Shown piece after piece: positions 1-5,017 of a stretch of 5,414 nucleotides of DNA. Made by a program: the position numbers and the translations under genes. This DNA is from Verrucomicrobiia bacterium (GTDB lineage Bacteria; Verrucomicrobiota; Verrucomicrobiia; CAIQCK01). Every line of letters starts with the position of its first letter. The first letter of the stretch is position 1. The stretch is from contig JAOACV010000216.1 in assembly GCA_026417675.1 (NCBI GenBank), forward strand, positions 1 to 5,414. The letters run 5' to 3'. The notes beneath the pieces are model-generated. The model searched no databases. It had not been told where the DNA came from and was given only the letters and a program-made list of their open reading frames with translations.

Positions 1-128
1 TCCTTAGAGCCTACGACCTCCAAGCCAACTGCTACGTCACCAAGCCGGTGGACCTGGAACAGTTTCTGCAGATCATCAAGACCATCGAGGAATTCTGGCT
101 GACCATCGTGAAACTACCCCCGCGGTAA
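1..128 (+). CDS. Receiver-domain response regulator, C-terminal end only (Rcp1-like)
   Basis: An open frame from base 3 to the TAA at 126-128 encodes the last 41 residues of a protein whose start lies left of the window. The visible part contains Y-V-T-K-P-V, the conserved lysine plus cis-proline motif of CheY-type receiver domains. An amphipathic final helix ([16 protein letters not shown]) follows, and the tail LTIVKLP is typical of the small single-domain Rcp1-like regulators that pair with phytochrome or other hybrid histidine kinases. The protein ends right after the receiver fold, so no DNA-binding output domain follows. The phosphoacceptor aspartate is outside the window, so phosphorylation competence cannot be checked. 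It is on the opposite strand from the metal cluster and converges with it, so a functional link is not implied. Confidence 0.8.
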   Translation, partial: LRAYDLQANCYVTKPVDLEQFLQIIKTIEEFWLTIVKLPPR

Positions 129-129
129 T

Positions 130-432
130 GTGGGGTCGGGTTCAGCTTCATCAAACGACATCACCCGCATCTGGCGGATGTTCGACGGCGTCAATCAACC
201 GCTCATCACGCTCGCGTTGGTGGTTGGCACCGGCCATCTCGTCAACCACGCAGTGAAACCCACCTGCGCGCTCATCAGCGCGCTGCCGGTCGTGTTCATG
301 GCCGCGAAGACGCCGGTGGCGGGCTATTACAACATCTTCAGCAACTTCCGGCCGAAGGCAGCGGGTCGGCGCCAAATCTTGTTCGACCCACCCGGCGTGC
401 GGGGCAAGAAACTGGTGTCTGGGAATATGTGA
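130..432 (+). pseudogene. cstA: C-terminal remnant of a CstA/BtsT-family carbon-starvation transporter
   Basis: This 100-codon frame begins one base after the response-regulator stop. From about residue 9 (SNDITRIWRMF) it resembles the end of CstA/BtsT transporters: the T-x-I-W-x-x-F...N-Q-x-L block, a hydrophobic L-A-L-V-V-G-T segment, a second hydrophobic segment (CALISALPVVFMAAKTPVAG), then Y-Y-N-I-F. Intact family members are several hundred residues long with many membrane spans, so over 80% of the protein, including most of the transport core, is missing. Usual small residues are also replaced: FGxxNQ reads FDGVNQ, with NQP in place of NQ(L/M). There is no convincing ribosome binding site, and the upstream bases belong to another gene. 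I read it as a decayed 3' fragment left by a deletion or rearrangement. A small two-span membrane protein is the less likely alternative. The family call is from remembered motifs, not alignment. Confidence 0.6.
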
Positions 433-463
433 CCACAACACTCGCGATCGTGAGTGTTGTGGT
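432..463. terminator. Perfect 12-bp inverted repeat between convergent genes, probable bidirectional terminator
   Basis: Bases 432-443 (ACCACAACACTC) are the exact reverse complement of 452-463. The stem can extend inwards by a G-T and a C-G pair (444/451, 445/450) to leave a GATC tetraloop, about 14 pairs in all. It starts on the last base of the CstA-remnant stop codon and lies 27 bases beyond the stop of the minus-strand permease, exactly where a shared terminator for two converging transcripts would be. There is no clear T-run on either strand, so intrinsic termination may be weak; a Rho-related or mRNA-protecting stem is an alternative. Confidence 0.55.
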
Positions 464-490
464 TCCTGTGCGCCATTCCCCATTCGGTTG

Positions 491-1354
491 CTAACTGCGT
501 GCGACCTGCCGCGCCCCCGCGCTCGCCACATAGACGGCGAAGGCCACCGCCACGTCTGTCGGACCGACGGGCAGGTCGGCGCGGTAGGCGAGGGCGAAAC
601 CTGCCAGGGCCGTCACACCGCCGAGCAATGAAGAAGCGATGGCGAGGCTGAAGAGGCCGCTCGCCCACGGCCGAACGGCGAGCACCGGCAGCACGAGGAA
701 GCCGAAGAGAGTCAGCGGGCCGACAATCATCACGCCGATGGATATCGTCAGGCCGAACACGCCGTAGAGCATCAAGTCCCATCCCCACGGCCGCCGCATG
801 AGTGTCTCAGCCATGTTGCGGTCGAACGACACCAGGACCAATTGCCGTCGAAAGACCGCGACGAGCAAGATCACCGCGGCATATACCACCGCCAACAGCC
901 GCAGGTCCGCGTCGGCAACCGCCACGATTTCGCCCTTTAGGAGGCTGGTCACGTGCGATTCGCCGCTCGGATTGCGCGCCGTGAACAAGACCGCCAGCGC
1001 TGCCGCCACCGCATAGACCGCGCCCGTGCGGCCCTCGACCGGGCCGCTGCCGCGCCGTTCGCTCAGCGCCAGCGCCGCCAGCGCCACCGCCGTGAACGCC
1101 GTCGAGCCGACCAGCGCCGTGCCGCGCTCGGTCTCGTCGTGGCCGAGCACATGGATGCCGAGGGCGTGCAGCCAGAAAGCCAGCGCCACCCCGGCGCTGG
1201 AGACCTGCGGCAGCGCCACGCCGAGCAACACCGCCCGGCGCAGCACGAAAAACATCCCGACCAGCGGACAAACGAAGCCAACCAGCAGGCTCGCCACGAC
1301 ACTGTTGTGCAGCAGGAATTCCGGCGCGAGGATTTCGCGAAGCGTCTGGATCAT
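491..1354 (-). CDS. ABC-3 family metal transporter permease (ZnuB/MntB/TroB-like)
   Basis: This 287-residue inner-membrane permease should form the translocation channel of a divalent-metal importer. It has about eight hydrophobic segments (roughly residues 17-38, 45-65, 80-97, 110-125, 151-168, 193-213, 216-256 as one or two spans, and 263-280), and its length is normal for the ABC-3 family. Family hallmarks are a first span with G-x-x-x-x-L-x-G-x-F-x-V-L-R-R, a following A-L-x-Q-V-S-x-x-G block in the place of the usual ALSHAVLPG, a LLKGEIV-A-V-x-x-x-D-L segment, and SFDRNMAETL matching the S-F-D-x-x-x-A coupling region that contacts the ATPase. The ATG overlaps the ATPase stop as ATGA at 1351-1354, implying translational coupling. 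H64, H68 and H72 lie in a loop after the second span. Substrate (Zn versus Mn/Fe) cannot be fixed from the sequence; its neighbours favour zinc. It is the last gene of the cluster. Confidence 0.9.
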   Translation of the reverse strand: MIQTLREILAPEFLLHNSVVASLLVGFVCPLVGMFFVLRRAVLLGVALPQVSSAGVALAFWLHALGIHVLGHDETERGTALVGSTAFTAVALAALALSERRGSGPVEGRTGAVYAVAAALAVLFTARNPSGESHVTSLLKGEIVAVADADLRLLAVVYAAVILLVAVFRRQLVLVSFDRNMAETLMRRPWGWDLMLYGVFGLTISIGVMIVGPLTLFGFLVLPVLAVRPWASGLFSLAIASSLLGGVTALAGFALAYRADLPVGPTDVAVAFAVYVASAGARQVARS

Positions 1355-2061
1355 GGCGAGAACACCTCCTGAATCTTGGATGGCGTCAACATCCGGTCCG
1401 GCGAACCTGACTCGACACGCCGCTTATGGACCCAACTCACCGCGCTTACCAGCGGCTGCAGTCCGGCAAAATGATGGCTGACCATCACGATGGTCAGGCC
1501 GTCGGCCTTGTTCATCTGGTGGAGCAATTCCAGCAACTCTTGCTGCGCGGGCAGGTCAAACCCGCTGGCCGGCTCGTCGAGCACCAACACATCCGGCTGC
1601 GTCATCAACGCGCGCGCCATCAACACCCGTTGTTTCTGCCCGCCCGACAGTTCGGCGAACAGCCTGCGCCGCAGCCCGTCGGCACCCACCCGGGCGAGGC
1701 ACGCGACGGCCCGCTCTCTTTCCGCGCGTGGCAGCGGCAACCCCATGCGCCACCGCGCGCGGCGATACGCGCCCATGAGCGTGACTTCCATCGCGCTGAC
1801 GGGCCAGACCGGATCGAGGCCTTCGCGCTGCGGCACGTAGCCGAAGCTCAGCCCATCGGCGCGGCGCACTTGGCCCCGGACCGGTTTGAGCACGCCAAGC
1901 AGGCCGCGCAGCAACGTGGTTTTGCCGCCGCCGTTGGGGCCGAGCACCGCGATGAAGTCGCCGCGGCGCAAACCGAAGTGGACACCCTCCACCACAGCAG
2001 AGCCGCCGTAGCCAAAGGCGCAGTCGCGAAGTTCGATCAAGAGTTGACGCTCCGAGTTCAT
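1351..2061 (-). CDS. Metal ABC transporter ATP-binding protein (ZnuC-like)
   Basis: A 236-residue cytoplasmic ATPase that should power the adjacent permease. All nucleotide-binding motifs are present in order: Walker A GPNGGGKTT (41-49), Q-loop glutamine in YVPQ (Q78), signature LSGGQKQR (138-145), Walker B VLVLDEP with catalytic E163 (158-164), D-loop SGFD (166-169) and H-loop H196. The segment YVPQREGLDPVWPVSAMEVTLMG is of the type found in ZnuC/MntB-type ATPases, where an aromatic/proline stretch contacts an ABC-3 permease. Two mild oddities are GGGKTT instead of the common GAGKST, and VSHH where most relatives have VSHD. The ATG at 2061 overlaps the binding-protein stop (ATGA, 2058-2061), and the stop overlaps the permease start the same way, so all three should be made from one message in coupled fashion. 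It has no long C-terminal regulatory extension. Confidence 0.95.
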   Translation of the reverse strand: MNSERQLLIELRDCAFGYGGSAVVEGVHFGLRRGDFIAVLGPNGGGKTTLLRGLLGVLKPVRGQVRRADGLSFGYVPQREGLDPVWPVSAMEVTLMGAYRRARWRMGLPLPRAERERAVACLARVGADGLRRRLFAELSGGQKQRVLMARALMTQPDVLVLDEPASGFDLPAQQELLELLHQMNKADGLTIVMVSHHFAGLQPLVSAVSWVHKRRVESGSPDRMLTPSKIQEVFSP

Positions 2062-2963
2062 GACCCGACCGTTCTCACGATCTGGCCCAGCAGCCAGTCG
2101 AAGTAACTGAAGAAGTCGCTCCCATCGGCATTGCCGCCGACGCCCGTCGGCACGACCAACAGTTTTGCGCCGGATTTCTCCGCGGCGAACTGCGCGACCT
2201 TCAGGTCACGATATGGCTCGGCGAGGATCAACTTCACACCTTCCGTTTTCATCGTCACGATCAAGTTCGCGAGATAACTAGGTGACGGCGGCACGCCCGG
2301 CTTCGGCTCCAGCGTGCCGACGACCTCCAACCCAAACCGCCGCGCGAAGTAACTGAAGTTGCGGTGGAACGTCACAATCTTCAGCCCTCTCAGCGGGGCC
2401 ATCATCGCCGTCCACCGAGTCAAGGACTCGTCGAGACGCTTCTCGAACGCCCCGAGGTTCGCACGGAACCGAGCCGCGTTTTGCGGGGCGCAGGCGCAAA
2501 ATGCCCCGCAGATGGTCGCGGCGATGATCTTGCCGTTGGCGGGGTCGAGTGTGAAATGCGGGTTGCCTTGTGGATGCACGTCGCCCTCGCTGCGGTCGAG
2601 TTTCGATGGCACTTCCAACGGTTCAATGCCGTCGAAGGCCACCACGCGGCCTGGCGCGCCGCGCAGGATGCGGCGGTTGCGTGCGCCGTCCACCAGCAGC
2701 GGCAACCAGCCGGTTTCCAGGTCGCCGCCGTTCTCGATCAGCACGTCGGCGCGGTTGAGTTTCACCAGATAGCTCGGTTTCGCGTCGAGAAAGTGCGCGT
2801 CCTGCCCGCCGTGGCAAAGGCCGGTGACGGCCACGTCGTCGCCGCCGACGAACCGCGCGATGGAAGCGAGGTCCTCCAACGTCGCGACGACATTGAGTTT
2901 GCTTGCGGCGTGCGCGGGCGAAACCACCAGCGCCACGATGAGAAGTGTCAGCATGCGTTTCAT
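2058..2963 (-). CDS. Periplasmic metal-binding protein of an ABC importer (ZnuA-like, cluster A-I)
   Basis: A 301-residue periplasmic substrate-binding protein that should deliver metal to the downstream permease and ATPase. Residues 1-19 form a Sec signal peptide (MKRM, hydrophobic core, SPAHA then cleavage near A19/A20). The mature part begins with LNVVATLEDLASIA, the usual first strand of the family. Likely metal ligands sit at the three family positions: H57 (GGQDAHFLD), H136 (GNPHFTLDP) and H200 (TFHRNFSYF). The fourth could be D280 or D283 in a glycine/aspartate-rich C-terminal segment. The tail motif LEPKPGVPPSPSYL (218-231) is also typical. Three histidine ligands favour zinc over manganese, but this is inference. 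The His-rich loop of classical ZnuA is reduced to D-V-H-P-Q-G-N-P-H (128-136). Unusual extra cysteines are C50 and a C152/C156/C158 group. The start is supported by GGAGG six bases upstream of the ATG. Confidence 0.92.
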   Translation of the reverse strand: MKRMLTLLIVALVVSPAHAASKLNVVATLEDLASIARFVGGDDVAVTGLCHGGQDAHFLDAKPSYLVKLNRADVLIENGGDLETGWLPLLVDGARNRRILRGAPGRVVAFDGIEPLEVPSKLDRSEGDVHPQGNPHFTLDPANGKIIAATICGAFCACAPQNAARFRANLGAFEKRLDESLTRWTAMMAPLRGLKIVTFHRNFSYFARRFGLEVVGTLEPKPGVPPSPSYLANLIVTMKTEGVKLILAEPYRDLKVAQFAAEKSGAKLLVVPTGVGGNADGSDFFSYFDWLLGQIVRTVGS

Positions 2964-2969
2964 GGTTAT

Positions 2970-2974
2970 CCTCC
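2970..2974 (-). promoter_or_regulatory. Ribosome binding site of the metal-binding protein gene
   Basis: Read on the minus strand, the sequence is GGAGG followed by six bases (ATAACC) and then the ATG ending at 2963. This is the best Shine-Dalgarno match seen in the cluster and fixes the start of the binding protein. The downstream ATPase and permease instead begin at ATGA overlaps, so this site may set the output of all three. Confidence 0.75.
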
Positions 2975-2982
2975 GTGGGTTA

Positions 2983-3005
2983 CGTATGACGCAATACGCC
3001 TTGCG
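2983..3005. promoter_or_regulatory. Two overlapping, mutually exclusive inverted repeats in the porin/binding-protein gap
   Basis: The 44-base gap between the porin stop and the binding-protein start holds CGTAT-N6-ATACG (2983-2998) and CGCAA-N6-TTGCG (2990-3005). Each has perfect five-base arms and a six-base spacer. They share bases 2990-2998, so only one can fold as a hairpin in RNA. Possible roles are a dimeric repressor operator (for example Zur/Fur-like, although neither matches a consensus I know), an RNA-processing or mRNA-stability stem that sets different levels of porin and binding protein, or a weak attenuator. Arms of five bases could arise by chance. Confidence 0.3.
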
Positions 3006-3007
3006 AT

Positions 3008-4501
3008 TCAGAACTTATGCGCCCCGTGACTGCCGAGCAGAAACTCAAACTGCACCCACAGTCCGTGAGCGATCTGATCATCCAAGTGCTTCGCCATGTC
3101 GGCATTGTATTGGAGGCGCAGCTTGGAGAACTCGCTGAAGTAGTAGGTCAGATTCGGTGAGAAACGCCAGCGCTGGTTCAACAGCGGGTCGGAGTTGTCG
3201 TAGCCGCTTGCGTAGTCCACGCGAAAGGCCGCGACCCACGGCCGCTTGAAGCCCCAAGCGACTTCGTTGTAAAAGCCCCAATCCCGCAGGCTCTCGCCGG
3301 GCAGGATTTCGATTTCGGGTTCTGCTCCCTCGTGGTGATGCCCCCGCACCTGCGGCGCGAGGTCATAGTCGCGCCAGAGCGCCTCGGTGGTCCATTTGAC
3401 GAACGGCCAGCCGTGGTCGTGTTGTGTGGGCCGCCACTTCCAGTAGAAGTCCGCGCCGTGGATGCTTGTGCGCGCGTGTTCGCCCGTCGGGTTCGGTCCG
3501 AACGCGGCCGACGCGCCCACCGAGATCGTGTGCTCCCTAGTCAGATCGAAGCTGGATTGCAAGCGTGTGCTGTAGAGCAAGTCCTCCGCGCGCTCGTAGT
3601 CGCGGTCCGTCAGCGTCCGGCCCGCGAATTCGTCCTCCTCGGTGTTCATGAAACTGTAGGCGCTCTCGCCCTTGGAGTTCTGAACCGCGCCGAACAGCTC
3701 CAGATAGAACGGCGTTGGCGCCAGCCACGACACCCGCGCGCCGGGATTGCGCAGGCCGTCCGGGCCGAACATGCGACTCCAAATCACCGGCTGGTCCACG
3801 AAGTCCCACGTGTGCGGATGCGGCATGGACGTGCCGAGCCGGCCGAACTCCGTGTAGAACTGGCCGCCTTTGAGTTGCAGATTCCACGGCATCTGCAACG
3901 TCGTCAGGTAGGCTTCCTCCAGCTCCACCGTCGTCTCGCCGTGGTTGTCCACGTTCATCGAGACGAACACGTCGCCGCGCACATAGGGGTCCACCGCGCC
4001 CTGAAACGCCAATTCCAGTCCTTGTAGCGTGAAGCCGGAGCCTTGCGGGTCGTGATGCCCGCGCGGCAACGTGCCGTCGCCGTAACGGTGGGTTTCGTGC
4101 TCGTGTTCATGCGCGTGTTTGATGCCCGGCTCCGACGACCACCCGCCCGCCACCAGCACGTCTGTGCTGATGTCCATGTAGGCGCGCCCGCCGCCGATGC
4201 GAAAGGACGACGTGGGCGGAGGGTGGAGGGAAGGCGATTGAGGGGTCTGCGGCGATGTTGCCACCGCCGCAGCCTCCGCAGCGAGCTTCTGTTTCTCCTC
4301 GGCGGCGGCCACCTGTTTTTGCAGTGTTTCGATGGTCTGTTGCTGCGCGGCGATGGTTTGCTGGAGCCGCTGCTGCTCCGCGCGCAACTCTTGGATTTGT
4401 TTCAATACCTGTTTGAGATCCACCGGCTCATCCGCGACGCCAGCCGCCATGGCTAGCGCAAGCGTCACGCCGTTGGCCCACGAAAATTGAAATGCTTTCA
4501 C
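3008..4501 (-). CDS. Outer-membrane porin-like beta-barrel protein with N-terminal coiled coil and His-rich loops, probable metal entry channel
   Basis: This 497-residue protein probably lets metal ions cross the outer membrane. A signal peptide covers residues 1-23 (hydrophobic core GVTLALAMAAGVA). It is followed by a Gln/Glu/Lys-rich coiled coil (about 28-78) and a Ser/Pro linker (83-98). The rest alternates short polar and aromatic strands (GLELAFQGAV, YVRGDVFVSM, FYLELFGAV, LTYYFSEF, LWVQFEFLLG) and ends in F497, the classic barrel-assembly signal. An N-terminal coiled coil before a barrel recalls trimeric phosphate-porin-like proteins. No TonB box or plug domain is visible. Histidines cluster in predicted loops: H129/131/133/135/138, H149-150, H228/230, H361/363, H388-390, plus H492 and H495 near the end. 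It lies 44 bases upstream of the metal-binding protein on the same strand. The start is GTG at 4501, supported by a purine-rich site six bases upstream. I do not recognise a named family; the metal role is inferred from histidines and context. Confidence 0.75.
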   Translation of the reverse strand: MKAFQFSWANGVTLALAMAAGVADEPVDLKQVLKQIQELRAEQQRLQQTIAAQQQTIETLQKQVAAAEEKQKLAAEAAAVATSPQTPQSPSLHPPPTSSFRIGGGRAYMDISTDVLVAGGWSSEPGIKHAHEHEHETHRYGDGTLPRGHHDPQGSGFTLQGLELAFQGAVDPYVRGDVFVSMNVDNHGETTVELEEAYLTTLQMPWNLQLKGGQFYTEFGRLGTSMPHPHTWDFVDQPVIWSRMFGPDGLRNPGARVSWLAPTPFYLELFGAVQNSKGESAYSFMNTEEDEFAGRTLTDRDYERAEDLLYSTRLQSSFDLTREHTISVGASAAFGPNPTGEHARTSIHGADFYWKWRPTQHDHGWPFVKWTTEALWRDYDLAPQVRGHHHEGAEPEIEILPGESLRDWGFYNEVAWGFKRPWVAAFRVDYASGYDNSDPLLNQRWRFSPNLTYYFSEFSKLRLQYNADMAKHLDDQIAHGLWVQFEFLLGSHGAHKF

Positions 4502-4620
4502 GATCAGTTCCTTTCAACGGTTCACGTTCACACGACGACGACAACGACAAATGGATGGGCCACCGCCAAACGAAACGACGCGGCGCCGCAGCGGCGCGCG
4601 AAGTTTTCTTCTGACGGCGG
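4502..4620 (-). promoter_or_regulatory. Leader region between the His-rich small protein and the porin-like gene
   Basis: This 119-base spacer is the longest non-coding stretch in the window. It contains a GC-rich inverted repeat centred on 4590 (GCGCCGC-A-GCGGCGC, 4583-4597, which folds realistically as five pairs with a five-base loop). On the minus strand this is followed by a T-enriched stretch (TCGTTTCGTTTGG), so it could be a weak terminator or attenuator after the small gene. Further on are a short run of ACG/ACA triplets (4532-4550) and a tandem GTTCAC-GTTCAC (4520-4531). No convincing sigma-70 promoter or Zur box was seen. The porin may be read from the upstream gene or from a promoter I cannot recognise. 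Confidence 0.3.
4510..4515 (-). promoter_or_regulatory. Ribosome binding site supporting the GTG start of the porin-like gene
   Basis: On the minus strand GAAAGGAA is followed by CTGATC and then GTG ending at 4501. The GAAAGG core occupies 4510-4515. The spacing is normal and the frame leads directly into a good signal peptide, so GTG is preferred over later ATG codons, which would cut into the signal sequence. Confidence 0.6.
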
Positions 4621-4917
4621 CTAGATGGAGGTGGCCGACGGCGGACCGCGGGGGAGGAAAGCTTGCGGTCGCGTCTCAGAAACCGGGAAGGCAGCGGGAC
4701 GGATGGCGGCGATGGTGACGACCGGCGCGGCGGGAGTTTCGGCAACAACCGTCGTCGCCTGCACCGCGCCTGCGTGCCATGCCTTGGCCGGGCATTGCTC
4801 GCGCGAATCGGCGTCGCCGGCCCCATCGTGATGCTCGCCCACGTCGTGCTGGTGAAACATCAGCGCGAGCAGCGCGCTGATCATCAGCAGGCCGAAAACA
4901 AGGCGAAACGCTTTCAC
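4621..4917 (-). CDS. Small His-rich membrane-anchored protein, DUF2946-like in layout
   Basis: With the GTG at 4917 this encodes 98 residues. A positively charged start (KAFR) leads into one hydrophobic segment (LVFGLLMISALLALMF, about 6-21), directly followed by a histidine/acid stretch H-Q-H-D-V-G-E-H-H-D (22-31). One cysteine follows in QCPAKAWHAG, then an Ala/Pro/Val-rich tail ending in RGPPSATSI. This order (signal-anchor, His cluster, Cys, Pro-rich region, R-G/A-P-P end) resembles small proteins often seen beside metal transport genes and grouped near DUF2946, but I recall the layout only and cannot confirm membership. It could bind or sense metal in the periplasm. The frame stays open up to a TTG at 4992, giving 123 residues, but those extra 25 residues are Arg-rich and would bury the signal segment, so 4917 is preferred although it lacks a strong ribosome binding site. 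Confidence 0.55.
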   Translation of the reverse strand: MKAFRLVFGLLMISALLALMFHQHDVGEHHDGAGDADSREQCPAKAWHAGAVQATTVVAETPAAPVVTIAAIRPAAFPVSETRPQAFLPRGPPSATSI

Positions 4918-4948
4918 GCCACGAACATGCTTCGCGAAACCGGCGGCG

Positions 4949-4976
4949 AGACTATCAACCCTCCTGCGAAAGTCAA
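4949..4976 (-). promoter_or_regulatory. Weak candidate sigma-70-like promoter ahead of the His-rich small gene
   Basis: On the minus strand TTGACT (4971-4976) matches five of six bases of the -35 consensus. After a 16-base spacer comes TAGTCT (4949-4954), which matches only three of six at -10. Its place, after the OsmC-like gene and before the GTG at 4917, would let the metal cluster be transcribed independently. The poor -10 makes it a guess, and the phylum may use different promoter sequences. Confidence 0.2.
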
Positions 4977-5017
4977 GCGGCCCGCCTCGCAACTCGCAGG
5001 CAATGCGCGCAGGTTCC

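Noticed and set aside
327..788. Minus-strand open frame (153 residues) over the permease 3' end
   Set aside because: Out of frame with the permease, Arg-rich and motif-free; it would also cross the terminator-like stem and the CstA remnant.
1426..2106. Long plus-strand open frame (226 residues) opposite the ATPase gene
   Set aside because: It is the antisense shadow of a gene with every ABC ATPase motif; its product is rich in His, Arg, Gln and Ala with no domain, as expected from GC-rich coding on the other strand.
2364..3029. Plus-strand open frame (221 residues) opposite the binding-protein gene
   Set aside because: Shadow of the signal-peptide-bearing binding protein, which has a strong ribosome binding site and conserved ligands.
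3332..4027. Plus-strand open frame (231 residues) opposite the porin-like gene
   Set aside because: Arg/His/Val-rich translation without motifs, wholly inside a well-supported gene on the other strand.
4532..4550. ACG/ACA triplet run as a microsatellite
   Set aside because: Too short and imperfect to be a meaningful variable repeat.
4428..4826. Minus-strand open frame (132 residues) across the leader and both flanking genes
   Set aside because: Arg/Pro/Ser-rich, low-complexity translation that overlaps two better frames; no motif or ribosome binding site.
4502..5017. Zur/Fur box controlling the cluster
   Set aside because: A metalloregulator site is expected for such an operon, but no AT-rich dyad like the known Zur or Fur consensus was found here, and no regulator gene lies in the window.
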